Below the pieces are notes generated by a model. The model did not search any database. It worked only from the letters and a program-made list of their open reading frames with translations, and was not told where the DNA came from. The position numbers and the translations under genes are program-made. From Snodgrassella communis (lineage in GTDB: Bacteria > Pseudomonadota > Gammaproteobacteria > Burkholderiales > Neisseriaceae), in assembly GCF_914768045.1 (NCBI RefSeq), contig NZ_CAJZCD010000002.1:62001-126000 (forward strand): a stretch of 64,000 nucleotides of DNA. Direction: 5' to 3'. This document shows positions 1 through 9,135 of the stretch, piece after piece. Within the stretch, counting starts at the first letter, position 1. Every line of letters starts with the position of its first letter.

Positions 1-2595
1 AGTGTTGATTTAAATATATTACAAAAGCAGGTGTCAGTATTAAATCTGATGAATGCTTACCGTATTCTGGGTAGTCGCAATGCCAATCTGGATCCGTTAA
101 AACGCCGCTCTAAAGAGTATCTGGCTGAATTGGATCCGGCACAATATGGTTTGACGGCTGCCGATATGTCTATTAGTTTCTATACTGGTAGTGATTTTTC
201 ACGCAGTCCGAAGCTCCCTTTATCTGAAATTATTAATAAACTAGATCAGACTTACTGCGGTACGGTAGGTGTGGAGTTTATGCACATTACTCGTCCGGAT
301 GAACGCAATTGGGTTCAGGAACGGGTAGAAAAAGATTTATCAGCAGGTAGCTTCACTCCTGAACATAAACGTCGCATTCTGAAACAATTGACTGCTGCTG
401 AAACTCTGGAACGTTATTTGCATACCCGCTATGTTGGCCAGAAACGTTTTTCACTGGAAGGCGGTGAAAGTACGATTGTTGCACTGGATTATCTGACGCA
501 GCATTGTGGTGAACAGGGTGTAGAAGAAGTCATGATTGGTATGGCTCACCGTGGCCGTCTGAATGTGCTGGTAAATATCCTTGGTAAGGAACCACGCGAT
601 TTATTCAGCGAATTTGAGGGTAAATATACTACCACTCTGCCAAGCGGTGACGTGAAATACCATATGGGCTTTACTTCCGATCTGGCTACTGGCAATGGTC
701 CGTTGCACGTTTCGCTGGCTTTCAACCCTTCTCATCTGGAAATTGTTAATCCGGTAGTGGAAGGTGCTGTTCGTGCACGTCAAAAACGTCGCGGTGAATC
801 TGGTCGCCAAGCTGTGCTGCCGGTATTGATTCATGGCGATTCTGCCTTTATTGGTCTGGGTGTGAATCAGGCTAATTTCAATCTGTCTCAAACCCGTGGC
901 TACACCACTGGTGGCACTATTCATATTGTGATCAATAATCAGATTGGCTTTACTACTTCTGATTTGCGCGATACACGTTCAACTGTGTATTGTACCGATC
1001 TGGCTAAAATGGTTGATGCACCGATTTTCCATGTGAATGGTGATGATCCTGAGGCTGTGAGCTATGTGGTAAGTCTGGCCATGGACTATCGCAAGTCATT
1101 CGGCAAAGATGTGGTAGTAGATATTGTTTGCTTCCGCAAACTGGGTCATAACGAAGGTGATGATCCAATGCTGACACAGCCAATGATGTATAACAAAATT
1201 CATCAGCATCCGGGAACACGTGCGCTGTATTCAGACCGTCTGGTAAGTGAAAATGTGATTACTAAAGAACAGGCGGATGGGCTGATTCAGGCTTACCGCG
1301 ATGCGCTGGATAAAGGTGAACATGTTGAGCAGACTACGCTGACTGATTACAACCATAAGTATGCAGTAGACTGGACACCTTATATGGGTACACACTGGAA
1401 TCATCCGGTTGAAACGGGTATTCCTGCCGCAGATATTCAACGCTTAACTGCAAAATTCACTGTGCTTCCGGAAGGTTTTACACCACATAATACGGTGAAG
1501 AGAATGCTGGCCAATCGTGTTGCTATGGCTGAGGGTACACAGCCTGTTGACTGGGGTATGGCTGAAACACTGGCTTATGCCAGTCTGGTAAGCAATGGCA
1601 ATGGTGTGCGCATTTCAGGTGAAGATTCCGGTCGTGGTACTTTCTCTCATCGTCATGCTGTACTTCACGACCAGAAACGCGAAAAAAGCGATGCTGGTGC
1701 TTATGTGCCGCTACGCAATCTAAGCGAAAATCAGGCTTCTTTCTTGGTAATTGATTCAATTCTGAATGAAGAAGCTGTGCTGGCCTATGAATACGGCTTT
1801 GCATGCAGTGCGCCTGATCAGCTGGTTATCTGGGAAGCGCAGTTTGGTGACTTTGCCAATGGTGCTCAGGTTGCAATCGACCAGTTTATTACTTCTGGTG
1901 AAACCAAATGGGGTCGTTTGTGTGGTTTAACTGTGATTTTACCTCACGGCTACGATGGTCAAGGACCTGAACATTCTTCTGGTCGTCTGGAGCGCTGGTT
2001 GCAATTGTGTTCTGAAGAGAATATTCAGGTTGTGATGCCATCAGAAGCATCTCAGATGTTCCATGTGTTGCGCCGTCAGGTATTGCGTCCATATCGCAAG
2101 CCACTGGTTATTTTCATGTCCAAACGCTTGTTGCGTTTCAATGAATCCATGAGTCCACTAAGTGATTTCACTGAAGGCCATGCTTTCCGTCCGGTAATTG
2201 GTGATCAGGTTGAAGGCAATGAAAACAGTGTTAAACGCGTGATTCTGTGTGCCGGTCAGGTGTACTACGATATTAATAAAGCGCGTTTGGAACGTGATCT
2301 GGGCAAAGATATTGCGATTGTACGTGTGGAACAGCTATATCCGTTCCCATATGAACAGCTGGCTGCTGAATTGAGCCGCTATCCTAATGCAACTGAAATC
2401 CTGTGGGCTCAGGAAGAGCCAAAAAATCAGGGTGCTTGGTTCCAGATTCGTCATCGTATTGAAAAAATTGCAGGCAGCCAGCAAAAAGTTATTTTTGCCG
2501 GTCGTCCGGCCAGTGCTTCACCAGCAGTGGGCTATATGAGTAAACATGTCGCTCAGCTGAAACAATTGGTTGATGATGCTCTGGAATTAAAATAA
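1..2595 (+). CDS. sucA: 2-oxoglutarate dehydrogenase E1 component (5' end cut by window)
   Basis: Thiamine-diphosphate-dependent E1 subunit of the 2-oxoglutarate dehydrogenase complex; it decarboxylates 2-oxoglutarate and passes the succinyl group to the SucB lipoyl arm (TCA cycle, cytoplasm). The reading frame is open to base 1, so the true start lies upstream. About 864 residues are visible, against roughly 930 for the family, so some 70 N-terminal residues are missing. Visible family marks are the INAYR-like opening (here MNAYRILGSRNANLDP), GGESTIVALDYL, HRGRLN near base 547, the cofactor region GDSAFIGLGV near base 835 and NNQIGFTTS just after it, and a C-terminal transketolase-type half. 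The GTG at base 31 is internal, not a start. The order sucA-sucB-lpd shows the usual complex. Confidence 0.97.
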   Translation, partial: SVDLNILQKQVSVLNLMNAYRILGSRNANLDPLKRRSKEYLAELDPAQYGLTAADMSISFYTGSDFSRSPKLPLSEIINKLDQTYCGTVGVEFMHITRPDERNWVQERVEKDLSAGSFTPEHKRRILKQLTAAETLERYLHTRYVGQKRFSLEGGESTIVALDYLTQHCGEQGVEEVMIGMAHRGRLNVLVNILGKEPRDLFSEFEGKYTTTLPSGDVKYHMGFTSDLATGNGPLHVSLAFNPSHLEIVNPVVEGAVRARQKRRGESGRQAVLPVLIHGDSAFIGLGVNQANFNLSQTRGYTTGGTIHIVINNQIGFTTSDLRDTRSTVYCTDLAKMVDAPIFHVNGDDPEAVSYVVSLAMDYRKSFGKDVVVDIVCFRKLGHNEGDDPMLTQPMMYNKIHQHPGTRALYSDRLVSENVITKEQADGLIQAYRDALDKGEHVEQTTLTDYNHKYAVDWTPYMGTHWNHPVETGIPAADIQRLTAKFTVLPEGFTPHNTVKRMLANRVAMAEGTQPVDWGMAETLAYASLVSNGNGVRISGEDSGRGTFSHRHAVLHDQKREKSDAGAYVPLRNLSENQASFLVIDSILNEEAVLAYEYGFACSAPDQLVIWEAQFGDFANGAQVAIDQFITSGETKWGRLCGLTVILPHGYDGQGPEHSSGRLERWLQLCSEENIQVVMPSEASQMFHVLRRQVLRPYRKPLVIFMSKRLLRFNESMSPLSDFTEGHAFRPVIGDQVEGNENSVKRVILCAGQVYYDINKARLERDLGKDIAIVRVEQLYPFPYEQLAAELSRYPNATEILWAQEEPKNQGAWFQIRHRIEKIAGSQQKVIFAGRPASASPAVGYMSKHVAQLKQLVDDALELK

Positions 2596-2617
2596 TACGA
2601 ATCCATTCTGAATATTT

Positions 2618-2647
2618 GGCCACCTAGGTGGTGGCCTTTGGCCTTTT
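2618..2647 (+). terminator. sucA-sucB intercistronic hairpin
   Basis: GGCCACC (2618-2624) pairs with GGTGGCC (2630-2636) around a 5-nt loop and is followed by a T-rich stretch broken by GGCC. It lies between sucA and the sucB ribosome binding site (AGGAG at 2651). It could be a partial terminator or an mRNA-stabilising stem that sets the sucA:sucB ratio. The two genes are probably still co-transcribed. Confidence 0.5.
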
Positions 2648-2660
2648 TTAGGAGTAATCC

Positions 2661-3875
2661 ATGATTATTGATGTAACCGTTCCTATGCTTCCGGAAAGTG
2701 TGACTGAAGCCACTCTGATGTCCTGGAATAAAAAAGTGGGAGATTTCGTACAACGTGACGAAAATCTGATTGATTTGGAAACGGATAAAGTTGTATTGGA
2801 ATTACCAGCCCAGCAGGCCGGTAAACTGGTAGAAATTATTGAAGCTGATGGTGCAACTGTGACAGCAGGCCAGTTGCTGGCCAAAATTGATACTTCAGCA
2901 ACTGCTGAAGCAGCATCTGAGACTGCAACTGCTCAGGAAGCGGCTCCTGCTGCTCCTGCTGCAAGTGCTGCACCGGCTAATCAGTCTCAGGCTGGTGTTG
3001 CCATGCCTGCTGCTGCCAAACTGGCGGCAGAAAAAGGTGTGAATACAGCTACTATTCAGGGCTCAGGCCGTGATGGTCGTGTACTGAAAGAAGACGTTGC
3101 CGCTGCTGCATCTGCCTTGGCTGCTGCTCCTACAATGGCTACCAGCAAGGCTGCTGCGCCTGCCACAACTGGTGATCGTGTAGAGCAACGTGTACCAATG
3201 TCACGCCTGCGTTCTCGTGTTGCTGAGCGTTTGTTGCAGTCTCAGCATGAAAATGCCATTCTGACTACTTTTAATGAAGTGAATATGAAACCGGTTATGG
3301 ATTTACGTAACCGTTATAAAGAACAGTTCCAGAAAGAGTATGGCGTTAAACTGGGCTTTATGTCTTTCTTCGTTAAAGCTGCGGTTGCTGCTTTGAAGAA
3401 ATACCCTGTTGTTAATGCGTCTATTGATGGTACTGATGTTGTATATCATGGCTACTTTGATATTGGTATTGCTATTGGCAGCCCTCGTGGTCTGGTGGTA
3501 CCGATTCTGCGCGATGCTGATCAGATGAGTATTGCTGACATCGAACAGGCTATTCATAATTATGCGGTGAAAGCCAAAGATGGTAAGCTGGCATTGGAAG
3601 ATCTGACTGGTGGTACTTTCAGTATTACTAATGGCGGTACTTTCGGTTCAATGATGTCTACGCCAATTATTAATCCGCCTCAATCAGCCATTTTGGGCAT
3701 GCATGCTACCAAAGAGCGTGCTGTGGTAGAGAATGGTCAGGTTGTGGTTCGTCCGATGATGTATCTGGCTCTGTCTTATGACCATCGTCTGATTGATGGC
3801 CGTGAAGCGGTATTGACTCTGGTAGCCATTAAAGATGCTCTGGAAGATCCTGCACGCTTGCTACTGGAGCTGTAA
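2661..3875 (+). CDS. sucB: Dihydrolipoyllysine-residue succinyltransferase (E2 of 2-oxoglutarate dehydrogenase)
   Basis: Core acyltransferase of the 2-oxoglutarate dehydrogenase complex; it transfers succinyl from lipoate to CoA. The 404 residues, usual for the family, run as one lipoyl domain (residues 1-75, lipoyl lysine K43 in [10 protein letters not shown]), an Ala/Pro-rich flexible linker (about 80-115), a peripheral subunit-binding domain (about 116-150, with the [13 protein letters not shown] motif), a second Ala-rich linker, and the catalytic domain from about 175. The catalytic HxxxD is H375-D379 ([10 protein letters not shown]). The ATG is preceded by a good AGGAG. It lies 65 bases after sucA, with a stem-loop in the gap. 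Confidence 0.97.
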   Translation: MIIDVTVPMLPESVTEATLMSWNKKVGDFVQRDENLIDLETDKVVLELPAQQAGKLVEIIEADGATVTAGQLLAKIDTSATAEAASETATAQEAAPAAPAASAAPANQSQAGVAMPAAAKLAAEKGVNTATIQGSGRDGRVLKEDVAAAASALAAAPTMATSKAAAPATTGDRVEQRVPMSRLRSRVAERLLQSQHENAILTTFNEVNMKPVMDLRNRYKEQFQKEYGVKLGFMSFFVKAAVAALKKYPVVNASIDGTDVVYHGYFDIGIAIGSPRGLVVPILRDADQMSIADIEQAIHNYAVKAKDGKLALEDLTGGTFSITNGGTFGSMMSTPIINPPQSAILGMHATKERAVVENGQVVVRPMMYLALSYDHRLIDGREAVLTLVAIKDALEDPARLLLEL

Positions 3876-3930
3876 GTAAATGAGCAGGCTGCTGTAATCA
3901 CTCCGTAAGATGCATCAGCCTGATGATGAC

Positions 3931-3990
3931 AACCGTAATGATGGTCACAGCGAATAAAAGGGCGTTTGTGCCACATTACGGTTTTATTTA
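3931..3990 (+). terminator. Terminator-like hairpin between sucB and lpd
   Basis: AACCGTAATG (3931-3940) pairs perfectly with CATTACGGTT (3974-3983), with further imperfect pairing inside (GGTCAC against GTGCC) and a TTTTATTTA tail. This suggests that many sucAB transcripts stop here and that lpd can be expressed separately. Confidence 0.6.
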
Positions 3991-4026
3991 ATCAGTCAGA
4001 AATATTCGTGATTGAAAGGAATTTTG

Positions 4027-5439
4027 ATGTCTCAATTTGACGTTGTGGTAATTGGTGCTGGTCCTGGTGGCTATGTTGCTGCTATTCGTGCTGCTGAGCT
4101 GGGTTTTAAAACAGCTTGTATTGATGCTGGCTTAAATAAAAAGGGTGATGGCCCTGCATTGGGCGGCACATGTCTGAATGTAGGTTGTATTCCTTCCAAA
4201 GCTTTGTTGCAAACTAGCGAAAATTATCATGCAGCGCAAACTGAATTTGCTGAACATGGTATTGATGTTCAGGTTAAAGGCTTTGATGCCAAGAAGATGA
4301 TTGAACGTAAAGATGCCATTGTTAGTAAATTGACTAATGGTATTGGCTTTCTATTTAAAAAAGAAAAAGTAGAAAGTATTTTTGGTAAAGGTTCTCTGCA
4401 AGGTCAGGTTGATGGTCTGTGGCAGATTGAGGTGGATACTAATGGGACGAAACAGCTGGTTACTGCCAAGCATGTGATAGTCGCTACTGGTTCGCTGCCA
4501 CGTCCGCTACCTTTAACTGAAATTGATAATGTTAATGTGCTGGATAATGAAGGTGCTCTGAATCTTGAAGCTGTGCCAGCCAAACTGGGTATGATTGGTT
4601 CTGGTGTGATCGGTCTGGAAATGGGTTCTGTTTGGAACCGTCTAGGTGCAGAAGTTACTATTCTTGAAGCCATGCCTACTTTCCTAGCTGCTGCTGATCA
4701 GCAGGTAGCTAAGGAGGCATTTAAGGTTTTCACTAAAGAACAGGGTTTGAATATTCATCTTGGTGTAACGGTTAATGAAATTGTTAAAGGGGATAACAGT
4801 GTAACGGTTAAGTACACTGTTGCCGGTGAAGAAAAAACAGAAACTTTTGATAAGCTGGTTATAGCAATTGGCCGTATTCCTAATACTAATGGTCTGAATG
4901 CCGAAGGTGTTGGCCTGCAAAAAGATGAGCGCGGTTTTATCGTAGTTGATGATGAATGTCGTACCAGTCTGCCAAATGTTTGGGCAATTGGCGATGTGGT
5001 TCGGGGGCCGATGCTGGCACATAAAGCTTCTGCTGAGGGTGTGGCTGTGGCTGAGCGTATTGCAGGACAGAAACCTATTGTGGATATGAATACCATTCCG
5101 GCAGTAATGTATACTCATCCGGAAATTGCGTGGGTAGGACAGACTGAGGAGCAGTTAAAAGCTGCTGGTGTGAAGTATAAGAAAGGTCAGTCTAGCTTTG
5201 CTGCTAATGGTCGTGCTCTTGGTATGGGGCAGGCAAAAGGATTTGTTAAGGTTCTGGCAGACGCAGATACAGATCGTGTTTTAGGTGTACATATCATCGG
5301 ACCAGTTGCTTCTGAGTTGATTGCTGAAGCTGTGATGGCTATGGACTTTAAAGCATCTAGTGAAGACATTACTCGTATTGTTCACGCTCATCCGACATTA
5401 TCTGAAGCAATGCATGAGGCAGCTTCTTCTGTTAAATAA
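4027..5439 (+). CDS. lpd: Dihydrolipoyl dehydrogenase (E3)
   Basis: FAD flavoprotein that reoxidises dihydrolipoate and reduces NAD+; it is the shared E3 of 2-oxo acid dehydrogenase complexes. The protein has 470 residues. The N-terminal FAD motif [10 protein letters not shown] is at 10-19, the redox-active disulfide is C49 and C54 ([13 protein letters not shown]), the NAD-binding [10 protein letters not shown] lies mid-protein, and the C-terminal catalytic His-Glu pair is H455 and E460 (HAHPTLSE). The ATG at 4027 is chosen over the TTG at 4012 because GAAAGGA sits six bases before it and [10 protein letters not shown] is the usual opening. It is bounded by stem-loops on both sides. Confidence 0.97.
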   Translation: MSQFDVVVIGAGPGGYVAAIRAAELGFKTACIDAGLNKKGDGPALGGTCLNVGCIPSKALLQTSENYHAAQTEFAEHGIDVQVKGFDAKKMIERKDAIVSKLTNGIGFLFKKEKVESIFGKGSLQGQVDGLWQIEVDTNGTKQLVTAKHVIVATGSLPRPLPLTEIDNVNVLDNEGALNLEAVPAKLGMIGSGVIGLEMGSVWNRLGAEVTILEAMPTFLAAADQQVAKEAFKVFTKEQGLNIHLGVTVNEIVKGDNSVTVKYTVAGEEKTETFDKLVIAIGRIPNTNGLNAEGVGLQKDERGFIVVDDECRTSLPNVWAIGDVVRGPMLAHKASAEGVAVAERIAGQKPIVDMNTIPAVMYTHPEIAWVGQTEEQLKAAGVKYKKGQSSFAANGRALGMGQAKGFVKVLADADTDRVLGVHIIGPVASELIAEAVMAMDFKASSEDITRIVHAHPTLSEAMHEAASSVK

Positions 5440-5461
5440 AGCTGTTTGTTAAATGAGTTTA

Positions 5462-5490
5462 ACCCGTATCCTGAAGATACGGGTTTTTTA
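5462..5490 (+). terminator. Intrinsic terminator of lpd
   Basis: ACCCGTATC (5462-5470), loop CTGAA, GATACGGGT (5476-5484), then a run of six T. This is a textbook Rho-independent terminator 22 bases after the lpd stop. It isolates the next gene from the sucAB-lpd unit. Confidence 0.92.
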
Positions 5491-5614
5491 TATATTAGTA
5501 TGTTTGCATATATGTGTTTGTATATTAAAGCTTTTATGTGGCATTTTGTTTTTATTTAGGGTAGTATATGTTAATTTTGTGTTTTTTCATGTAATAAATA
5601 CGTCAGAGAAATCT

Positions 5615-6175
5615 ATGCCTACCAATTACTGTGCTTTTCATGTAGATGAACCGTTTAATGAATTTGTTGCTGATGCATTAACTCGGAAAGATTATTTTTA
5701 TTATAATCAGTTGAGAAGCTGGAAAATTCAGAATGCACTTTTTCCATTTAATGATGTTCATGATAAAAGGTATGATGTTCGTGATGGTAGTGATTGGGAA
5801 AATGTTTTAAAACCACGCATTCATAAGCGTTTAAATGATGCTGATAATTTAATATTAATTTTGAGTGAGAATACTATTCAATCGCGAAGTTTGAAAGAGG
5901 AGATTGAATTTGGTATTGAATATCTTAAGTTACCAGTGATTGTGATTTATGCTGAATTGCGTCAAAAAAATGATATGCTGATTAATGGAAAAAACAATAT
6001 AAATTTTAAGTTACATCACTTCTGGAATAAATTACCCATATTCAAAAATTTAAAATCGCAGGTTCCGGTTTTGCATGTGCCATACAATAAAGAAATGGTT
6101 GCCAAGGCGCTGAAAAAGAATAATTTTGTCAAAGGTAACGATTTCAAACCAAATAATTATATGTTGACGGCTTGA
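5615..6175 (+). CDS. TIR-like (ThsB/MTH538, DUF1863-type) domain protein, orphan
   Basis: A 186-residue protein resembling the MTH538/ThsB TIR-like family, whose members in Thoeris anti-phage systems use NAD+ to make a signal molecule. What is visible: a short strand with YCAFHVDEP at 5-13, a W-x3-N segment (SWKIQNALFPFND, 35-47), a helix with IHKRLNDADNLILILSENT (69-87), then SRSLKEEIEFGIEYLKLPVIVIY (90-112), where the serine-rich turn and the acidic EE (95-96) match the usual TIR catalytic Glu region. The start at 5615 is preferred because the frame upstream to 5453 runs through the lpd terminator. No ThsA-like effector is beside it; neighbours are lpd and, convergently, hslR and pncB. It is visibly more AT-rich than its neighbours, suggesting acquisition. 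The function in this organism is unproven. Confidence 0.7.
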   Translation: MPTNYCAFHVDEPFNEFVADALTRKDYFYYNQLRSWKIQNALFPFNDVHDKRYDVRDGSDWENVLKPRIHKRLNDADNLILILSENTIQSRSLKEEIEFGIEYLKLPVIVIYAELRQKNDMLINGKNNINFKLHHFWNKLPIFKNLKSQVPVLHVPYNKEMVAKALKKNNFVKGNDFKPNNYMLTA

Positions 6176-6274
6176 TTGTATTTGGCTTTATCAGTAAATA
6201 TGATGTTATCTGATATAGATAATGGAAATGTTTACTCATATTTGTTTTAAGCTTTTAAGGAAATTTTCGTGGCT

Positions 6275-6291
6275 GAAAAGGGCATTTGCCC
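6275..6291 (-). terminator. Short terminator-like hairpin after hslR
   Basis: Read on the minus strand, GGGCA-AA-TGCCC is followed by TTTTC. It lies about 20 bases past the hslR stop. The stem is only five pairs, so its strength is uncertain. Confidence 0.45.
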
Positions 6292-6310
6292 AGATTAAGC
6301 GCGTTGAATT

Positions 6311-6721
6311 TTATTCTTCCCATTGCCTTTTTACTTTATCAAGTGCTCTACGGTCACGTTTGGTGGGTCTGCCATCAGGATAGGCAGCACTTATCTGGCT
6401 GGCCTGATTGAGGGCTTTCATTTGTTCCCGTTTGGCAGCAATGCTGCTGTCTTCACTATAAAGTAAGCGCGCTTCCGGTGCCGGGCGGCGCATTTGATTA
6501 AGTTGCTGTACCTGAATTTTGTAGGGCAGGGAGTTGAGCGTTAAATCAATAATGTCGCCAATCTGGATATTTTTGCTGTTTTTGACTTTGGCTCCATTGA
6601 CCTGAACGCGTCCTAATTCGATATGTTTTTGCGCCAAAGCGCGGGTTTTAAAAAATCGTGCGGCCCATAGCCATTTATCCAGTCGCATACTCGTGGTGTT
6701 GATATTGCTGTTTTTACTCAT
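6311..6721 (-). CDS. hslR: Heat shock protein 15 (S4-domain RNA-binding protein)
   Basis: Small basic protein with an N-terminal S4 RNA-binding domain. In the family it binds stalled 50S subunits carrying nascent-chain tRNA and helps recycle them after heat stress. The S4 motif is clear: MRLDKWLWAARFFKTRALAQ (from residue 12), then HIELGRVQVNGAKVKNSKNIQIGDII. The C-terminal tail is Lys/Arg-rich (PDGRPTKRDRRALDKVKRQWEE), as expected. At 136 residues it is normal length. The first ATG is used, although a start at M12 would also give a complete S4 domain. It follows pncB by about 110 bases on the same strand. Confidence 0.9.
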   Translation of the reverse strand: MSKNSNINTTSMRLDKWLWAARFFKTRALAQKHIELGRVQVNGAKVKNSKNIQIGDIIDLTLNSLPYKIQVQQLNQMRRPAPEARLLYSEDSSIAAKREQMKALNQASQISAAYPDGRPTKRDRRALDKVKRQWEE

Positions 6722-6830
6722 TAATTTATGCTCATCCTAATGGTTGCTTAGATTTATCTTAAATGCTTATAAATGGTAAGCTAAATTATTTTGCAAATTT
6801 AAGGCAGAAATTTGCGCTTGTTACCCTGCT

Positions 6831-8069
6831 TTAATTCGGTTTTACGGTTGTGCTTTCTGGTATGTCGAAAATTTGCCGCAGATAAGCCAGAAATGTGTTG
6901 TTGTCTGTCATGGTTTTACCGGGAGAATCAGATATTTTGGCTACAGACTGCCCGTTGCATTCGACCAGTTTTAATACGATATTCAAGGGGGTTAAGCCCA
7001 TATCACAAGTAAAATTGGTGCCAATTCCGAAACTGGTTTTGAATCGGCTGTTAAAGTGGATATATAGATCCCATGCACGTTGTAAGTCCAGTCCGTCACT
7101 GAAAGTCAGCATTTTGGTACGAGAGTCTATTTTAAGTTTTTGATAATGGGTATATGCTTTCTCTCCCCATATATAGGGATCCCCACTGTCGTGGCGCAGT
7201 CCGTCAAACAATTTGGCGAAATATAGGTCGAAATCGCGCAGGAAAGCATCCATGCCGACTACATCAGTTAAGGCTATGCCTAAATCGCCACGATACTCAT
7301 GTACCCATGCCTCCAATGCTGCTTTCTGAAAATCACGTAAGCGCACGTCTAAGGCTTGAAAAGCCTGTAAGAATTCGTGTGCCATTGTACCAATGGGAGT
7401 CAGTCCGAGTTCTTTGGCTATATGAACGTTACTGGTTCCGCGAAAAACGCTGGGGGCAGCTTGATGAAGAGTTTTTACGACATGTTTTTGCCATGAATAA
7501 CGATATCGGCGCCGGGTACCAAAATCGGAAACGATGAATGGTGAGCTATAACGTTGTTGTTCTGATTCGTATCGGTGTATTAATTCGGCTTTCGCTTGTA
7601 AGCGGCGTTCGCCTTCGGCTAGTATCTCGGGGGTTTCCAGTCGATGAAAATACAGTTCGTTGACAATTGAAAGAACGAATATTTCAAAAAACATTGCCTG
7701 TATGATGGGGCCTTCGATACGAATATTCAGGTACTGGTTGTTGTCTACGGATGTTCTGATGAAGCGGCGTTTCAGCTGGAACAGTTCCATGTAATCGACA
7801 AAGTCACTTTTAATGAAGCGTAAGCTGCGCAAGTATTGCAATTCGTCTGCGGTGAATCTCATTTGGCAAAGACGATCCAGTTCCCAGTCGAGTTCTGCCA
7901 GAATATCGCCCAGCGGATATTCAGTCTCATTGTTATTACGGCAGCGAAATTCATAGACACCAGTTGCCTGTGGAAATTGATGTAGGACAACTTGAAGCAT
8001 GGTGAATTTGTATAAATCTGTATCCAATAATGACTGAATAATCGGCGGACGGTTGGTATCTATGGCCAT
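6831..8069 (-). CDS. pncB: Nicotinate phosphoribosyltransferase
   Basis: Joins nicotinate to PRPP to give nicotinate mononucleotide, the entry step of the Preiss-Handler NAD salvage route. The 412 residues match the bacterial enzyme length. Family marks include the N-terminal [27 protein letters not shown], the active-site region with the histidine that is phosphorylated in this family ([23 protein letters not shown]) and the phosphate-binding C-terminal part ([30 protein letters not shown]). The gene is monocistronic or co-transcribed with hslR. NAD synthesis next to an NAD-linked TIR-like gene is noted, but it may be chance. Confidence 0.95.
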   Translation of the reverse strand: MAIDTNRPPIIQSLLDTDLYKFTMLQVVLHQFPQATGVYEFRCRNNNETEYPLGDILAELDWELDRLCQMRFTADELQYLRSLRFIKSDFVDYMELFQLKRRFIRTSVDNNQYLNIRIEGPIIQAMFFEIFVLSIVNELYFHRLETPEILAEGERRLQAKAELIHRYESEQQRYSSPFIVSDFGTRRRYRYSWQKHVVKTLHQAAPSVFRGTSNVHIAKELGLTPIGTMAHEFLQAFQALDVRLRDFQKAALEAWVHEYRGDLGIALTDVVGMDAFLRDFDLYFAKLFDGLRHDSGDPYIWGEKAYTHYQKLKIDSRTKMLTFSDGLDLQRAWDLYIHFNSRFKTSFGIGTNFTCDMGLTPLNIVLKLVECNGQSVAKISDSPGKTMTDNNTFLAYLRQIFDIPESTTVKPN

Positions 8070-8169
8070 ATCGCAGGTTTAACTCTTAAGTGAAGTGATA
8101 ATGCTATTCCAGAAAATATATCTTCAGACTTCTGGTATAGGCTAGCAGTTTACTTTTTTATCCGGCTAT

Positions 8170-8601
8170 TTATTGCCCAGGCATCTGTAATTGTGCACGT
8201 GCAAAAGCAATAGGTTTATCTCGCTGGTTTTGCCACATTGTGACGGTAAGGTGTGAAATGCGCTTGCCGGCATGCAGAATCTGACATTGGGCATAACTAT
8301 CGAGTGCCTTGCCACTGAGTAAATAATCTGTTGTGTAGTCGATTATTCGAGCCGGTTCAGCAAGGTTTTGCTGTTCTTGCAAATATAAATTGATACAGCT
8401 TTGTAAAAAGCCGCCAATCAGGCCACCATGAAGTGCAGGCAGAAAAATATTTCCAATGTTTTGTTGGGCAAAAGGTAAGCAGTAGAGCCGGTTGTTCTGG
8501 CTGTCTGTGCCGATTTTCAGATTAATTGCGGCACTATAGGGCATAGATTGATAAGCCTTGCTGGTTAATTGTTCATCCAGCTGGAAAATGGTTGGATTCA
8601 T
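8170..8601 (-). CDS. Hotdog-fold thioesterase-like protein lacking the usual acidic residue
   Basis: A 143-residue hotdog-fold protein of the PaaI/YbgC superfamily. Family features are the HGG turn at the start of the long helix (ALHGGLIGGFLQSCIN, about 78-93) and a DYLLSG-like strand (IDYTTDYLLSGKALD). PaaI-type enzymes usually carry an Asp or Glu about eight residues after HGG (as in GGV-x4-LVDMA of the upstream paralogue); here the equivalent position is Gln. The protein may therefore be inactive, use another residue, or bind acyl-CoA without cleaving it. Its start overlaps the stop of the upstream thioesterase gene by four bases (ATGA), showing translational coupling and perhaps a heteromer. 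Confidence 0.7.
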   Translation of the reverse strand: MNPTIFQLDEQLTSKAYQSMPYSAAINLKIGTDSQNNRLYCLPFAQQNIGNIFLPALHGGLIGGFLQSCINLYLQEQQNLAEPARIIDYTTDYLLSGKALDSYAQCQILHAGKRISHLTVTMWQNQRDKPIAFARAQLQMPGQ

Positions 8602-9077
8602 TTGGCCTGCTCCTGTTGCAGGTATTTCTGCAATGCTTGCTTTTCTGTTTCAGATAACGGGGTATGGATAAAGGTAGCCATACCCAGAGCAAAGGGCTGA
8701 TTTTCATCTTCCTGAAAACAATGGCTGCGGATAAATGCAATCTGCCTTTCATGTTTGTAACAATGCGCACGAACATGAATGGATTGATGGGCTGTGGGCT
8801 GTTTTAAGTAATCTATGCGCATATCCAGTGTGGCAGTGGTTTCAAACTGCTGAAATAATGCGGCTAGTGAGCAGGCAGAAGCCATATCAACGAGCGTAGT
8901 GATTACACCGCCATGAATATTGCCACTATCAGTATTTTCAAGCAGCTCATCGCGCCAGTTAATAGAGATAACAGGTTCATTGGTACTACAATCTCCATAA
9001 ATTTTTAGCCAGCGACAATGCGGTAGATTCAGATAATGATTAAAGAGGGCTTTAAATAATTCGGGCTGGGCAGGCAT
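8598..9077 (-). CDS. PaaI/YiiD-type hotdog thioesterase
   Basis: A 159-residue single-domain hotdog protein, probably an acyl-CoA thioesterase. The active-site helix reads NIHGGVITTLVDMASACSL, with HGG and the expected acidic residue (Asp of LVDMA). It continues with the strand TATLDMRIDYLKQP and a C-terminal ALGMATFIHT strand, as in PaaI proteins. It is the first gene of a two-gene unit with the overlapping paralogue downstream. The substrate cannot be read from the sequence. The C-terminal tail is Gln/Glu-rich and probably helical. Confidence 0.8.
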   Translation of the reverse strand: MPAQPELFKALFNHYLNLPHCRWLKIYGDCSTNEPVISINWRDELLENTDSGNIHGGVITTLVDMASACSLAALFQQFETTATLDMRIDYLKQPTAHQSIHVRAHCYKHERQIAFIRSHCFQEDENQPFALGMATFIHTPLSETEKQALQKYLQQEQAK

Positions 9078-9135
9078 GAGGACATCCTGATGTAAATAGT
9101 AATTGTTATATTAGGGTTTTTCACGGTGCTTGTCA

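Noticed and set aside
4684-5118. 144-codon open frame on the minus strand within lpd
   Set aside because: Antisense to a well-conserved gene; composition follows from lpd codon use.
5453-5614. N-terminal extension of the TIR-like protein with a hydrophobic segment
   Set aside because: The extension reads through the lpd terminator and AT-rich spacer; the hydrophobic look is a by-product of T-rich DNA, and the domain starts neatly at 5615.
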